From positions 1 to 64,000 of the forward strand of contig RFFC02000006.1 of the NCBI GenBank assembly GCA_005518205.2: a stretch of DNA of 64,000 nucleotides, written 5' to 3'. A program made the position numbers and the translations under genes. This document shows, one piece after another, positions 50,914 through 60,249 of this stretch (position 1 is its first letter; every line of letters begins with the position of its first letter). Origin of the DNA: Hormoscilla sp. GUM202. Its GTDB lineage: Bacteria; Cyanobacteriota; Cyanobacteriia; Cyanobacteriales; Desertifilaceae. A model generated the notes under the pieces. That model did not search any database, had not been told where the DNA came from, and saw only the letters and a program-made list of their open reading frames with translations.

Positions 50914-52440
50914 CTACGCGCCTACAGCTTCTTTAGCGGCGTACATGACTTCAATGGTGATTTCATCTAGGCCCAGATCGCGTGCGAATTTCTCGGTATT
51001 CCGCTTGACCTTACCGCGAACAAAACCTGGTACTTTATTCAGTTCTGCCCGGGCATCTTTAGTCCAGTTTAGGTCAGAATCAGCAGAAATGCCTTTGTGA
51101 ATTACTTCCTTGGTGTCGTGACCGCCAAAGATTTCTAACAGATGGTCTTCCATGCCCAAGGTGAAGGAATTGTACACCAAATCTGCAACTTGGTTCGTGC
51201 CTTCATAACCCAGAAAGGGTTTGTAACCGATCGGGAAATTCTGGATGTGAATGGGGGCGGCTATTACGCCGCAGGGAATGTTCAAGCGTTTGCCGACGTG
51301 CCGTTCCATTTGGGTTCCGAAAATGGCCGAGGGCTCGACCCGGGCGATCGCATCCCCGATCTCTCCATTATCATCGCTAATCAGCACCTCATCACAATAT
51401 TCGCTCACCTGTTCTCGGAACCAATCAGCATCGTACTTGCAGTAAGTTCCGGCCCAAACCACATGTATTCCCATTTCCCGCGCCAGAATTTTGGTCATGG
51501 CAGCAGCGTGAGTATTGTCACCGAACACTACCACCTTTTTACCTGTCAAGTTCTGACAGTCAATGGAACGGGAGAACCAGGCTGCTTGGGAGACGAACCG
51601 AGTCTGATTGTCGATATACTCTTCATAATCCACATTAGCACCTTGGGCATTGATTACCCGTTGAATCTTGCGGAGGCAACGGGCCGTTTCTACCACACCC
51701 ATCGGCGCGATATCCACATAGGGCATGCCCAACTCTTGTTCCAGATAACGAGCTGTCATCAGGCCAATTTCCCGATAAGGCGCTAGGTTAAACCAAGCGC
51801 GAGGCAGGTTCTTCAGGTTGTGAACTGAGGCCCCTTCGGGAATCACCTCGTTCACTTCAATGCCTAAGTCTGCCATCAGGCGTTTCAGTTCGATGCAGTC
51901 ATGCTGATTGTGAAAACCTAGGGTAGAAATGCCGATGATGTTAACGGAGGGTTTTTCCGTTTTGCCTGCTGGCAGCTCCCCTTTCTTTTTCGCCTTCTGG
52001 ATGTAGAACTTGACAATTTGATCTAGAGTGCTGTCTGCTGCTTGCAGTTCGTTCACCCGATAGTGGTTCACGTCCGCTAGCATGACATCACCCTGGGCAT
52101 CCATCTGGGCCCGTGAGACAAAATTTTCCAGGTCTTCTTGCAGGATGCTGGAGGTGCAGGTGGGGGTAAGCACGATCAGATCCGGGTTCTCCTCTCGATC
52201 CTTGCGGACGATGTTGTCTACCACCTTTTCTTGAGAACCTCGGGCCAGAACGTTGCGGTCCACGATGCTAGCAGTCACCGGCGTGTAGTCCCGCTCCCGC
52301 TCTAGCATGGAACGCATGACGTTGAAGTAGTCATCCCCGAGGGGGGCGTGCATGATCGCGTGGACGTTCTGGAAGGAACTGGCTATGCGGAGGGTGCCAA
52401 TGTGGGCGGGGCCTGCATACATCCAGTAAGCCAATTTCAT
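50914..52440 (-). CDS. chlB: Light-independent protochlorophyllide reductase subunit B
   Basis: The 508-residue product is a full-length ChlB. With ChlN it forms the catalytic NB component that, using electrons from ChlL, reduces protochlorophyllide ring D in the dark. It starts [20 protein letters not shown], and the cluster and substrate regions [20 protein letters not shown] and [20 protein letters not shown] are visible. The nitrogenase-like fold and the C-terminal [20 protein letters not shown] tail match the family. chlL and chlN are not next to it; in many cyanobacteria they lie elsewhere. A strong dyad lies 151 bp upstream. Confidence 0.98.
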   Translation of the reverse strand: MKLAYWMYAGPAHIGTLRIASSFQNVHAIMHAPLGDDYFNVMRSMLERERDYTPVTASIVDRNVLARGSQEKVVDNIVRKDREENPDLIVLTPTCTSSILQEDLENFVSRAQMDAQGDVMLADVNHYRVNELQAADSTLDQIVKFYIQKAKKKGELPAGKTEKPSVNIIGISTLGFHNQHDCIELKRLMADLGIEVNEVIPEGASVHNLKNLPRAWFNLAPYREIGLMTARYLEQELGMPYVDIAPMGVVETARCLRKIQRVINAQGANVDYEEYIDNQTRFVSQAAWFSRSIDCQNLTGKKVVVFGDNTHAAAMTKILAREMGIHVVWAGTYCKYDADWFREQVSEYCDEVLISDDNGEIGDAIARVEPSAIFGTQMERHVGKRLNIPCGVIAAPIHIQNFPIGYKPFLGYEGTNQVADLVYNSFTLGMEDHLLEIFGGHDTKEVIHKGISADSDLNWTKDARAELNKVPGFVRGKVKRNTEKFARDLGLDEITIEVMYAAKEAVGA

Positions 52441-52590
52441 ATTTTCTTCTCCGTTGTGCTTTCGCGACGATCGTTTCTGATTTTCTCAAAGATACAGCCG
52501 ATCTGAGTAGTGACTCTCCTACATTTCGGAGGTGGATATATCGCCCATTCTGTCCCTGAAATATGCTTGCTGATTGGCTTTCGCCATCTT

Positions 52591-52618
52591 ATGTAAACAA
52601 CTTCACTGTTGTTTACAT
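52591..52618. promoter_or_regulatory. Perfect dyad ATGTAAACAAC-N6-GTTGTTTACAT upstream of chlB
   Basis: Two 11-bp arms at 52591-52601 and 52608-52618 are exactly complementary, with spacer TTCACT. No T-run follows on either strand, so it looks like a protein-binding operator rather than a terminator. It lies between chlB and the alpha/beta hydrolase and could control chlB. The regulator is unknown. Confidence 0.55.
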
Positions 52619-52693
52619 GCAACTATTCTTAACTTCTCGCTACATTTCTTTATCAATGCGAGTAATCACCGGCGATCGCCAGAAGCAGTCAAA

Positions 52694-53662
52694 TTACTTG
52701 CGTTCTACCGATGCAATCAGAGGATTTGCAGGATCCAGCAGTTCGTTAAGGGCCCTCAAGGCAGTGGGCTGCTGGCGCACGTGAGCATCAATAAATAGAC
52801 CAATGGTTTCGGCCATTAGATCGCGGATTTTATCTTCTGACCGTTGTAGGGGTAAATCGGAAATCCAAACTTGGGTAAGATCAAAAGGATGAGAAATGGT
52901 AAAGTGCTGGGCCCCTTCTAGTATCAGTAGATAACTATCTTCTCTGCCGCCAGAAATTGCCTGTTGGAATGTGTACTCGAGAAGAATTAAGGGGTCTGAG
53001 CCCAACCCAGATTTTTTAGCCATGCGAGCCATTATCACATCATAGGTGCCACCCATCAACAGCAAGGGCAGCTTGTCAGGTAGGGGCAAGATTTTACCAG
53101 GTTCATGTCCCAGGGATACTGGCGCTGCCGCACTCGTCCCATAGGCAAAAGCGCCTGCTACTTGAGGAAAAAAGCGCGGGTCTGCGTTTTCCATCGCCAT
53201 GCGACCCCCCGCCGAATGTCCCCCCAAAATAATCCGTTCCAAGTCCAGCATACCCGCCAGAGGTTCAGTTGACTGCAAGCGTTCTAATTCTTGTAGCAGG
53301 GTGGGTAACGTGGAACTACTCGGTCCCGTGCCGTAGCGGTCCAGTTTCCACAGGGCCGAGTTAATACCCGGAGTGAGGGTAATTTTACCGGGTGAATATT
53401 CCTCAATCCAGGAAAATGTCACCACCACCAGTCCCCGTTCTACTAGCTTCATTGCTAACCATTGGTACGTTTCCGGGCCACATTTCCAGCCATTAAAAAA
53501 AATTACCACGCTGTAGGGAGCCTGTTGGGGGTCAGCAGGCGGGATATCCTGATTATTATAGGTTTCCCCCTTTGTGGGATAGAAAACTTTTATGTGCATG
53601 GTGTCGTAGGGCGGTTTGGCGTTCTCGACTTTTGCTGCTCGGAAAAATGCTCTAACCTTCAT
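52694..53662 (-). CDS. Alpha/beta hydrolase, intact copy
   Basis: The 322-residue product has the strand and oxyanion region YSVVIFFNGWKCGPETYQWL (about residues 50-70), the nucleophile elbow ILGGHSAGGRMAMENADP near 150 (catalytic Ser in GHSAGG), a likely acid in MGGTYDVIMARMAKK near 215, and the histidine in EGAQHFTISHPFDLTQ near 265. It resembles dienelactone-hydrolase or chlorophyllase-like serine hydrolases; the substrate is unknown. The 3' three quarters are duplicated at 54642-55376 inside a chimeric gene with more than 90 percent identity. The start lies shortly after a CCTTAAGG spacer. Confidence 0.8.
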   Translation of the reverse strand: MKVRAFFRAAKVENAKPPYDTMHIKVFYPTKGETYNNQDIPPADPQQAPYSVVIFFNGWKCGPETYQWLAMKLVERGLVVVTFSWIEEYSPGKITLTPGINSALWKLDRYGTGPSSSTLPTLLQELERLQSTEPLAGMLDLERIILGGHSAGGRMAMENADPRFFPQVAGAFAYGTSAAAPVSLGHEPGKILPLPDKLPLLLMGGTYDVIMARMAKKSGLGSDPLILLEYTFQQAISGGREDSYLLILEGAQHFTISHPFDLTQVWISDLPLQRSEDKIRDLMAETIGLFIDAHVRQQPTALRALNELLDPANPLIASVERK

Positions 53663-53983
53663 GTTACTAGGGAGTTTCCTTAAGGGGAGAATGAATGAGG
53701 GAAATGGGCGCTCTTTGTAGGGTGGTCATTGCCCACCAGACCCTACCGGTAGTTGAGAACAGTTTGATTTCCGTAAGTGATTTTGCCAAGAAAATCGTGA
53801 TGGCATTATCTTAATATAAAGCCGATCGGGGGGCACTGATGACGATCGCCGATCTCGCCGTCACCCCGATCGGTAGGGGTCACAGGTGTACCAAGGCCCT
53901 AAGTTACCACCGGTCCCTGCATCTGGGGCGATCGCCTACAAAGAGAATATCTTGACCGATAATAGAAAAAACAGGAGGTAGCA

Positions 53984-54430
53984 ATGCCAATGAAACAAGA
54001 TTGGAACTGGTTAGCCATCAACTCTCATTATCAAACTGCCACTGCTGTGCAACAACTTTTGCAATCGGGAAATTCAATGGAAGCTAGGGAATGTTTAGAT
54101 GCTTTAATTGAAGCTATGGGCAGATCGGAAAAACGCGCAGTCAAAAGCCAGCTTATCCGGCTGATGATCCATATCGTCAAGTGGAAATCTCAACCAGAAC
54201 ATCGGAGTTCGAGCTGGAGTATTAGCATTCGCTCTGCTCGAAATGAGATTGAAGATATTCAAGAGGAAATGCCAAGTCTGAATAGAGATTACCTTGAATC
54301 TATCTGGGAAAAATGCTTCCAAAGGGCGGTCAAAGATGCCGAAGATGAAATGGGTATAAAAAGTAAATTAACCTCCCTTAACTGGGAGGAAGTGTTTGAG
54401 GACGAGTACAGTTTAATCAAAAATGGGTAG
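53984..54430 (+). CDS. DUF29 family protein
   Basis: The 148-residue product is of DUF29 type (helical; LQSGNSMEARECLDALIEAM, LIRLMIHIVKWKSQPEHRSS, ARNEIEDIQEEMPSLNRDYL). The ATG lies after a good AGGAGGT, at 53984; MKQDWNWLAI two codons later is possible. The function is unknown; the family is common in cyanobacteria. Its first 35 residues are repeated on the minus strand at 63272-63421. Confidence 0.75.
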   Translation: MPMKQDWNWLAINSHYQTATAVQQLLQSGNSMEARECLDALIEAMGRSEKRAVKSQLIRLMIHIVKWKSQPEHRSSSWSISIRSARNEIEDIQEEMPSLNRDYLESIWEKCFQRAVKDAEDEMGIKSKLTSLNWEEVFEDEYSLIKNG

Positions 54431-54641
54431 TGGGCCATAAGCAATTCAAAATTCTCTCATTCAAAATTCAAAATTGGGAAATCATTTGAGAACAAGAATC
54501 GAGCGCATATCTGCCTATGCAATTTAAATGCACGACAGCTTAAGTAGTGATTTTTAGCCCCTGGAACCCAGACCGTAATTAAATCACTGCATCTTGACGA
54601 CTACCTACCAGGCAATTCCGGATATATATTACGCCGTCAAA

Positions 54642-56252
54642 TTACTTGCGTTCCACCGATGCAATCAGAGGATTAGCAGGATCGAGCAGTTCGTTAAGGG
54701 CCCTCAAGGCAGTGGGCTGCTGGCGCACGTGAGCATCAATAAATAGACCAATGGCTTCGGCCATCAGATCGCGGATTTTATCTTCTGACTGAGTTCGGCG
54801 TAAATCGGAAATCCCAACTTGGGTAAGGTCAAAAGGATGAGAAATGGTAGAGTGCTGGGCCCCTTTTAATATCAGTAGATAACTGTCTTCTCTGCCGCCG
54901 GAAATTGCCTGACCGAATGTGTACTCTAGAAGAATTAAGGGGTCGAAGCCCAACCCATATTTTTTAGCCATGCGAGCCATGATCACATCAGAGGTGCCAC
55001 CCATCAACAGCAAGGGCAGCTTGTCAGGTAGGGGCAAGATTTTACCAGGTTCATGTCCCAGACTTGCTGCCACTGCCGCACTCGTCCCATAGGCAAAAGC
55101 GCCTGCTACTTGAGGAAAAAAGCGCGGGTCTGCGTTTTCCATCGCCATGCTACCCCCCGCCGAATGTCCCCCCAAAATCACTCGTTGCAAGTCCAGCATA
55201 CCCGCCAGAGGTTCAGTTGACTGCAAGCGTTCTAATTCTTGTAGCAGGGTGGGTAAAGTGGAACTACTCGGTCCCGTGCCGTAGTTGTCCGGTTCCCAAA
55301 GGGCCCAGTTAATGCCCGGAGTGAGGGTAATTTTACCGGGTGAATATTCCTCTATCCAGGAAAATGTCACGACCACTTGGGTAGAAATCGGTCGCTTCAT
55401 AAAATTTTCTGCTTCGGCATCCGATAAGAAAAGGTTGACTTCCCGAAGGTATTGCCGAAAGAACTCTTTCACCTGAGCTACGGATGCAAAATTCAGCATA
55501 TCTTGTCTGGTTCTGGGAACAAAGACAACACCAATATACCCACCGCTTATTTGGGGACTGGCTGTAAAATTAATTCCTTCGGAGGCTCGCCAAACATGGA
55601 AAGCTTTCATTTTTATATCGCCCCCGGTTTCGGAGTTTTTACTCTGGAAAAATATAGTTTTATAGCAACGGCCCAAAGTAGTTTGCTCGAAGTCGAAAAA
55701 TGGAGTTTTTAGGAATTGGCTCCTGACGCTCGAACGGGCTCCATCGGCTCCTACTAGGCGATCGTAGGTAACCAGTAATAATTCGAGTTCGGCTTTTGCC
55801 TCTGGGGAAACTGACTCGAACAGGATGGTTTGGCGATCGAAATCTACCCCAATACATTTGCAGTTGAAATGCAGTTTTAAGCGATCGCCACCTTCTGCCA
55901 TTGCCACCAAGGAGGATAACAGGGTCGTAACTAGGCTAATGCGGTTTGTATGAAATATCGGTTGTTTTCTGGGAACCAACTGAGTTTTGCCATCAACTGT
56001 GTGGAAAGCAGTCATACAGTTTTCCACGCATCCTGCTTTCACAGCATCTTCGAGTCCGTCGATCGGGCGTAAGGCCCGGAAGCCCCGTTCGTTCAAACTG
56101 TAAGGAATGGTTCGAGAATTCGATAATGCCACCTCTGTTGGATCCCCCAGGCGTTCGTATATTTCCACCTGGTAGCGATCGCCTTTACGTAGAAGATAGT
56201 GGGCTAATAGCAACCCACTGGGCCCCGCTCCGACGATGACAACTTTTTCCAT
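54642..56252 (-). CDS. Chimeric gene: FAD monooxygenase N-terminus fused in frame to alpha/beta hydrolase C-terminus
   Basis: The start MEKVVIVGAGPSGLLLAHYL follows AAGGAGT. Residues 1-292 are an FAD-dependent aromatic-type monooxygenase (kynurenine monooxygenase-like): dinucleotide motif VIVGAGPSGLLLA, the EIYERL strand end, and DRLVGADGARSSVR. At about residue 293 (near 55376) the sequence switches without a break to VVVTFSWIEEYSPGKITLTP, i.e. residue 79 onward of the hydrolase encoded at 52694, and continues to the same C-terminus with its GHSAGG elbow. The monooxygenase thus lacks the GDAAH flavin motif and the hydrolase lacks its oxyanion strand, so neither activity is likely. The open frame of 536 codons is intact. 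Confidence 0.85.
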   Translation of the reverse strand: MEKVVIVGAGPSGLLLAHYLLRKGDRYQVEIYERLGDPTEVALSNSRTIPYSLNERGFRALRPIDGLEDAVKAGCVENCMTAFHTVDGKTQLVPRKQPIFHTNRISLVTTLLSSLVAMAEGGDRLKLHFNCKCIGVDFDRQTILFESVSPEAKAELELLLVTYDRLVGADGARSSVRSQFLKTPFFDFEQTTLGRCYKTIFFQSKNSETGGDIKMKAFHVWRASEGINFTASPQISGGYIGVVFVPRTRQDMLNFASVAQVKEFFRQYLREVNLFLSDAEAENFMKRPISTQVVVTFSWIEEYSPGKITLTPGINWALWEPDNYGTGPSSSTLPTLLQELERLQSTEPLAGMLDLQRVILGGHSAGGSMAMENADPRFFPQVAGAFAYGTSAAVAASLGHEPGKILPLPDKLPLLLMGGTSDVIMARMAKKYGLGFDPLILLEYTFGQAISGGREDSYLLILKGAQHSTISHPFDLTQVGISDLRRTQSEDKIRDLMAEAIGLFIDAHVRQQPTALRALNELLDPANPLIASVERK

Positions 56253-56359
56253 CTTGACTCCTTGCTTGAGGTTATTTTTACTTGAGCATGAATAGCAATA
56301 TTTGGCAATCATTCTCATGTCTAATTAGTTTACCAGACATGAGAGCGATTACCGAACCC

Positions 56360-57753
56360 TTATCTGGAACTTGCTATAGTTTGAGCGATCGCCTCTGGTT
56401 CGTAACTATAAAGCCACTCATTGAACTCATCAGCGCTTGCCTCCACAAAATCGCCAAAATTTTTCTCTAAATCTTGTAGAGAGAATTGAGGGTTATAGAT
56501 GCGATAACCTGCTAAAACGCTGCGAGCGTGGATAACATGTACGCGCTCTCTGCGACTGCGTTCGTAGTTATTTAAGGCAGTTTCGAGACTGTCAGCATGG
56601 GAAAGGCAGTAGGAGAGTTCCCAGGCATCTTCAAAAGTTGTATTGGCTCCTTGTCCGATCGCCCCTCCCATTGCATGAACGGCATCTCCCAACAATATTA
56701 CTCTCTCCTTCCTCCAATTAGACAGGGGCAGGCGATAGTGGATAGGAAGTTCTACTATTGCTTCATCTGGGGTTGCTTCTATTACCTCAGGCACTGGAGG
56801 TGCCCAACCAGCAACCTCAGTGAGAACGCGAGCCTTAACCTCCGAAGAGCTCTGGGACAAAAAAATGTCTTGAGAAAAAACCCCTATTCCCCAATATAGA
56901 CGATTGTTGCCAATATCTCCTAGTAAAATACTTTTACCCGGTACTGTAATAGCAATAGTTGTGTTAGCAGGCACCATTTCGTGACTGTACTTGACGAAAG
57001 CAACCCAAAGCATCCTTTTTCCATAACGGGGCAACTCCTCGCCCATCGAAGCTTGCCGGACTGAGGATTTAATCCCATCTGCTCCTATTAACAACTCTGC
57101 ATCTACTGTTTTCCCTCCCTCAAAATTTACCGTCACCCTGTCAGAGTTTTCTGTGAAGCCAATACACTGATGATTTAGGTGGATGCTGTCGGGTGGCAGT
57201 AACGATGCCAGTGTTTCCTGCAACTCGAACCAAGGAACCATTAAGAGAGGCTGCCCGTATTGTGCCATTGTTGTGACTGGAAATGTCTGGAGTGTTTCCC
57301 CTGTTCAATAGTGCGGACAGTTTTTATACCCCAGAACCACGATATAGCAAGGGTTACGGCATACTGGCATCATTTTTTTCAAGGTCAGCCCCAGGGCTAA
57401 CTTGTAAAAAATGGCGAGATCTCCCAAAGGCTGACGCTGTAAGCCTTACAGCGTCGTTCCCCAAAGTGTCCGGAGTATTGCCCTGTTGGTGTTTTGGCAA
57501 TAATGGTAGAAACCTGACTGCCCTTTTCTTTGAGTTTCTCGACTATACCTGGATCCACGGCCTCAAGGGATTTCAACCCATTTGGGGCCAAGCCTAAACT
57601 GGCTCCCACCGGGCGCAGTTCTCGCGCTTTTTCATAGACATGGGCATCGATGCCCTGTTTTCGTAAGGCTACAGCAGTTGCCAGACCGCCGATACCGCCA
57701 CCGACGATCGCCACTTTATTAACAACTGGACTGGTAACTTGTTTGATTTCCAT
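56360..57753 (-). pseudogene. FAD-dependent monooxygenase (zeaxanthin-epoxidase/salicylate-hydroxylase type) split by an insertion
   Basis: The 5' part (57753 down to about 57480) reads MEIKQVTSPVVNKVAIVGGG, then GIGGLATAVALRKQGIDAHV. The 3' part (57300 down to 56360) gives MAQYGQPLLMVPWFELQETL, AELLIGADGIKSSVRQASMG, VILLGDAVHAMGGAIGQGAN and a normal C-terminus, so both flavin motifs and the DG motif survive. Between them about 180 bp carrying stops and an IS-end-like sequence interrupt the frame. AAGTGTCCGGAGTATTGCCC (57464) and AATGTCTGGAGTGTTTCCCC (57282) are near repeats at the two borders. Removing the insert would join KTPTG to ETLQTFPVTTMAQYG. Confidence 0.75.
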
Positions 57754-57839
57754 TTGATTGATGTTCTGTTTTGTTGATTTTCTATCTTGGTATCGATACT
57801 AAAGGTACTGGACAGCCTCTCCCAGTCGATCTTTACCAA

Positions 57840-58460
57840 TCACTGGTCCGAACGCCGCCGGGGTTGTTCCCAGGCAACTAAGCCGAGAATTAGCAAAGCC
57901 ACTGCGGAAGAAAGTCCTACGAAGATATGAAGGACTTGATAACCCGTCACAATTAGAGCTATGCCAAGGCCCAATGTTATAATATTCGAGAACAGCACGT
58001 ACAAAAAAACCCGCCAGTCACGCATCACCACATACCAGTGTGAGACAAAAATGACAGTTGGCACTAGCAGCACCAACTGGATGATTCCTTTGCTGTCTTG
58101 AATTCCATAGGTTAAGGGAACTGCTACCAAACTAGCTATTAACAGGATATCTGACAGCCGTGATTTCTTCAATCCCAGAGCTATCAGGCACATACCCGCG
58201 TTGATGAAGGTGTAGAATAGACGGTTGAGAGAGCTGATCTGGCTGACGTAAAACCAATTATCGCCCATGTGTTCGGCAATTTCGTAGGAGGCGGCGATGG
58301 GAAAACAGGCAAACCCCCAGTAGATTAGAGGTAGCGATCGCAGCTTGACAACTGAAGTAAAGAATTCACTGCGACGGTAAAAAATCCAGATATTGAGGGC
58401 TGCAACTAGATAAACTGAGTAGTGGGCAGCAATGATGATCAATTTTAATATTCCGCTCAT
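57840..58460 (-). CDS. Multi-pass membrane protein
   Basis: The 206-residue product has six to seven hydrophobic segments (LIIIAAHYSVYLVAALNIWI; LPLIYWGFACFPIAASYEIA; FINAGMCLIALGL; ILLIASLVAVPLTYGI; IIQLVLLVPTVIFVSHWYVV; VLFSNIITLGLGIALIVTGY; VGLSSAVALLILGLVAWE) and a basic C-terminus. It lacks transporter motifs I can name. It sits between two FAD monooxygenase genes on the same strand and may be part of the same oxidative cluster. Intact. Confidence 0.7.
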   Translation of the reverse strand: MSGILKLIIIAAHYSVYLVAALNIWIFYRRSEFFTSVVKLRSLPLIYWGFACFPIAASYEIAEHMGDNWFYVSQISSLNRLFYTFINAGMCLIALGLKKSRLSDILLIASLVAVPLTYGIQDSKGIIQLVLLVPTVIFVSHWYVVMRDWRVFLYVLFSNIITLGLGIALIVTGYQVLHIFVGLSSAVALLILGLVAWEQPRRRSDQ

Positions 58461-58607
58461 TTGTTTAGTTAGCTTTTGATTGAGGATTAAAAAGTTAAGG
58501 GGTAGGAGTAAATTCGATCGAGAATACGCGCTTACTTTTGATTTGTTTCGCTATAATTATGTAAAATAAACTTGCATTTCTCGCAGCGCGTTCCAACTCC
58601 TTTGATC

Positions 58608-59071
58608 CTAAGGGCAATTGCGGTTAGCGGAAAATCTTAATGCCGGTCGATCGTTCATGTTTCCTTGGTTCTCTCTTGCTAACAGTCCCAAGGCCCGGCG
58701 CGGTAGCCAGTAGGCTGTTTTTAGGTTCGGAGAAACTGGCAATTTTAATGTTTTCCGGCTGCCATTATACTGAATTACCGTGAAGTCAACTTCGCTATTG
58801 GGAACGCTGAGTTTTGATAGCCGATCGGTAAGTCCCAGAAGGTCTGTGAATTTTTGACCCCTGCCATCAATTAGATAAAGAAAGGACTTGTCTGGTTCGT
58901 AGAAATCAGCTGAGGGGCGTTTTTCCAGAACTGTTATATTTGTCCAACCGTTCTTGGCAAGCATTAATGCCGTTGCCAAGCCAGCAGGCCCACCGCCGCC
59001 ACTTTGTCAACTACCGGGCGGGCAAATTCCCGCGATGAAGTGTTATTCTCTATCTTGTTGGTATTTGTCAT
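58608..59071 (-). pseudogene. FAD monooxygenase N-terminal fragment joined to the start of a GST gene
   Basis: From the ATG at 59071 the reading ends ...PVVDKVAA. After a small frameshift near 59003 it continues GGPAGLATALMLAKNGWTNI, then SFLYLIDGRGQKFTDLLGLT and YWLPRRALGLLARENQGN. It then passes in frame into MNDRPALRFSANRNCP, which is the start of the GST at 63009 (MNDRPALIFYANRNCPYAQR), and stops there. The DNA similarity to the GST start runs on for another 50-60 bases after the stop. About three quarters of the monooxygenase is missing. This is a 5'-to-5' gene junction. Confidence 0.8.
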
Positions 59072-59104
59072 CTACTTCCTTAGCTGGCTTGGCTGTACTT
59101 TCAA

Positions 59105-59262
59105 TTAATGACGACTGTAGGAACCCTCAAACTTAGTTTTCACCTTCTGGGCCACAACTGCCAATATTACTGCTAGTATAGCACCTGACACTGCTACAAG
59201 ACTTGCCCTTCCCTCTGTGATAATGGCCACTGCTGCCAGGGCGATCGCCAGTCCCACCAAAG
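59105..59262 (-). pseudogene. Fragment encoding two membrane segments
   Basis: One frame reads LVGLAIALAAVAIITEGRAS, then LVAVSGAILAVILAVVAQKV and KTKFEGSYSRH with a stop at 59105. There is a stop a few codons upstream and no ATG, so only the C-terminal end of a membrane protein seems to remain. Its family is not recognised. Confidence 0.4.
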
Positions 59263-59364
59263 TTTGTTGTTTGTTTCACCTGGATAGCTGTCCGATAGGC
59301 CCGAGAGCAGGAACTACAGATTGTCGTTGCATTCGTAGGGTGGGCCGCACCCACTGTCAGAAGT

Positions 59365-59401
59365 GGGTGTGGTATTTTTTTACCAACTGGTGCAAGACCA
59401 C
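59365..59401. repeat. GGGTGTGGT ... GCAAGACCAC, shortest form
   Basis: The two tips seen at 33363 and 45483 are here only about 20 bases apart, around TTTTTTTACCAACTG. Confidence 0.45.
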
Positions 59402-59497
59402 TGTTGTGGAAGGCGGATTTAGCAAAAAAACAGCGTTGACATTATTTGGGTATTATGCTACAAAGTCTAGGCAAGATTAAGGAGTGAGGGAAGATGC

Positions 59498-59524
59498 CTG
59501 TCACGGGCAAGATTACCGTGACAG
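59498..59524. promoter_or_regulatory. Dyad CTGTCACGG-N9-CCGTGACAG
   Basis: Two perfect 9-bp arms lie 108 bp before the start of the Rieske fusion gene. It may be an operator or a hairpin; no T-run follows. A lone TGTCACGGG also occurs upstream of chlH (2690). Confidence 0.4.
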
Positions 59525-59631
59525 ATGATGTGGCCTGGACTACGGGGGTTAGATAATCAAAAATATCATTGACTTCTTGACTTGCTTCAGGCGATCGTGC
59601 TGTAATAAAGAAATTAATGAAGGAGAATACC

Positions 59632-60180
59632 ATGACCGTAACTAAATCAACACCAGAGGTAATACTACCAACGGCCACCGCGCCAATAGCAGAAAAGGAC
59701 CAACAGTTCGATTGGCGAAACTGCTAGTATCCAGTCACCTTCGTTCGAGACTTTCCCGATGACCGTCCTTATGCTTTTTCCCTGTACGACGAACCTTTGG
59801 TCCTTTGGAGAAACTCCGAGGGCCAATTAGTCTGTTTGCAAGACTTGTGCCCCCACCGGGCGGCCAAACTCTCGGACGGTCATCAATTTAACCAAGGTCC
59901 CCAACCAGGATAACCCCCGATCGCAGGTTGGCAAGTTTCTGACTGGGAGCGAGAGATTGACAGTCTGTTGAGTGCAGGAGCTAAAGAACTTGATGAAAGC
60001 AAGCGTCGGGAGATATACGGCAGATTTCAGCAAGTTGTTGCCGAACAGGTGCCAGTGTTTTTCCTGGTCAGTTTCCTCCAGTTGCAGGCAGTGCGCGATC
60101 GGGTACAGAATAGAGAATTTTATCCTTATGGAGGAGGACCGTTATGGAAAATTGACGAGCTGAGAATTGCCCCAAAGTGA
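59632..60180 (+). pseudogene. Rieske oxygenase N-terminus fused in frame to peptide-binding lipoprotein C-terminus
   Basis: From ATG 59632 (after AAGGAGA) the reading is MTVTKSTPEVILPTATAPIA ... FDWRNC, a TAG at 59725, then YPVTFVRDFPDDRPYAFSLY and CLQDLCPHRAAKLSDGH. This is the start of a PaO/Tic55-type Rieske oxygenase with only the first C-x-H cluster motif. At about 59883 it changes to QFNQGPQPG, a TAA (59911), PPIAGWQVSDWEREIDSLLS and the end of the binding protein encoded at 61158. The whole 183 codons stay in one frame, apart from two stop codons. The ABC-type part matches the intact gene at about 80 percent. Confidence 0.85.
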
Positions 60181-60249
60181 TATACTACCTATAAGGAGTA
60201 TGCTTGACAAGTAGAGGATAATGTGTGCTATAAGATAGGAGATGACAAG

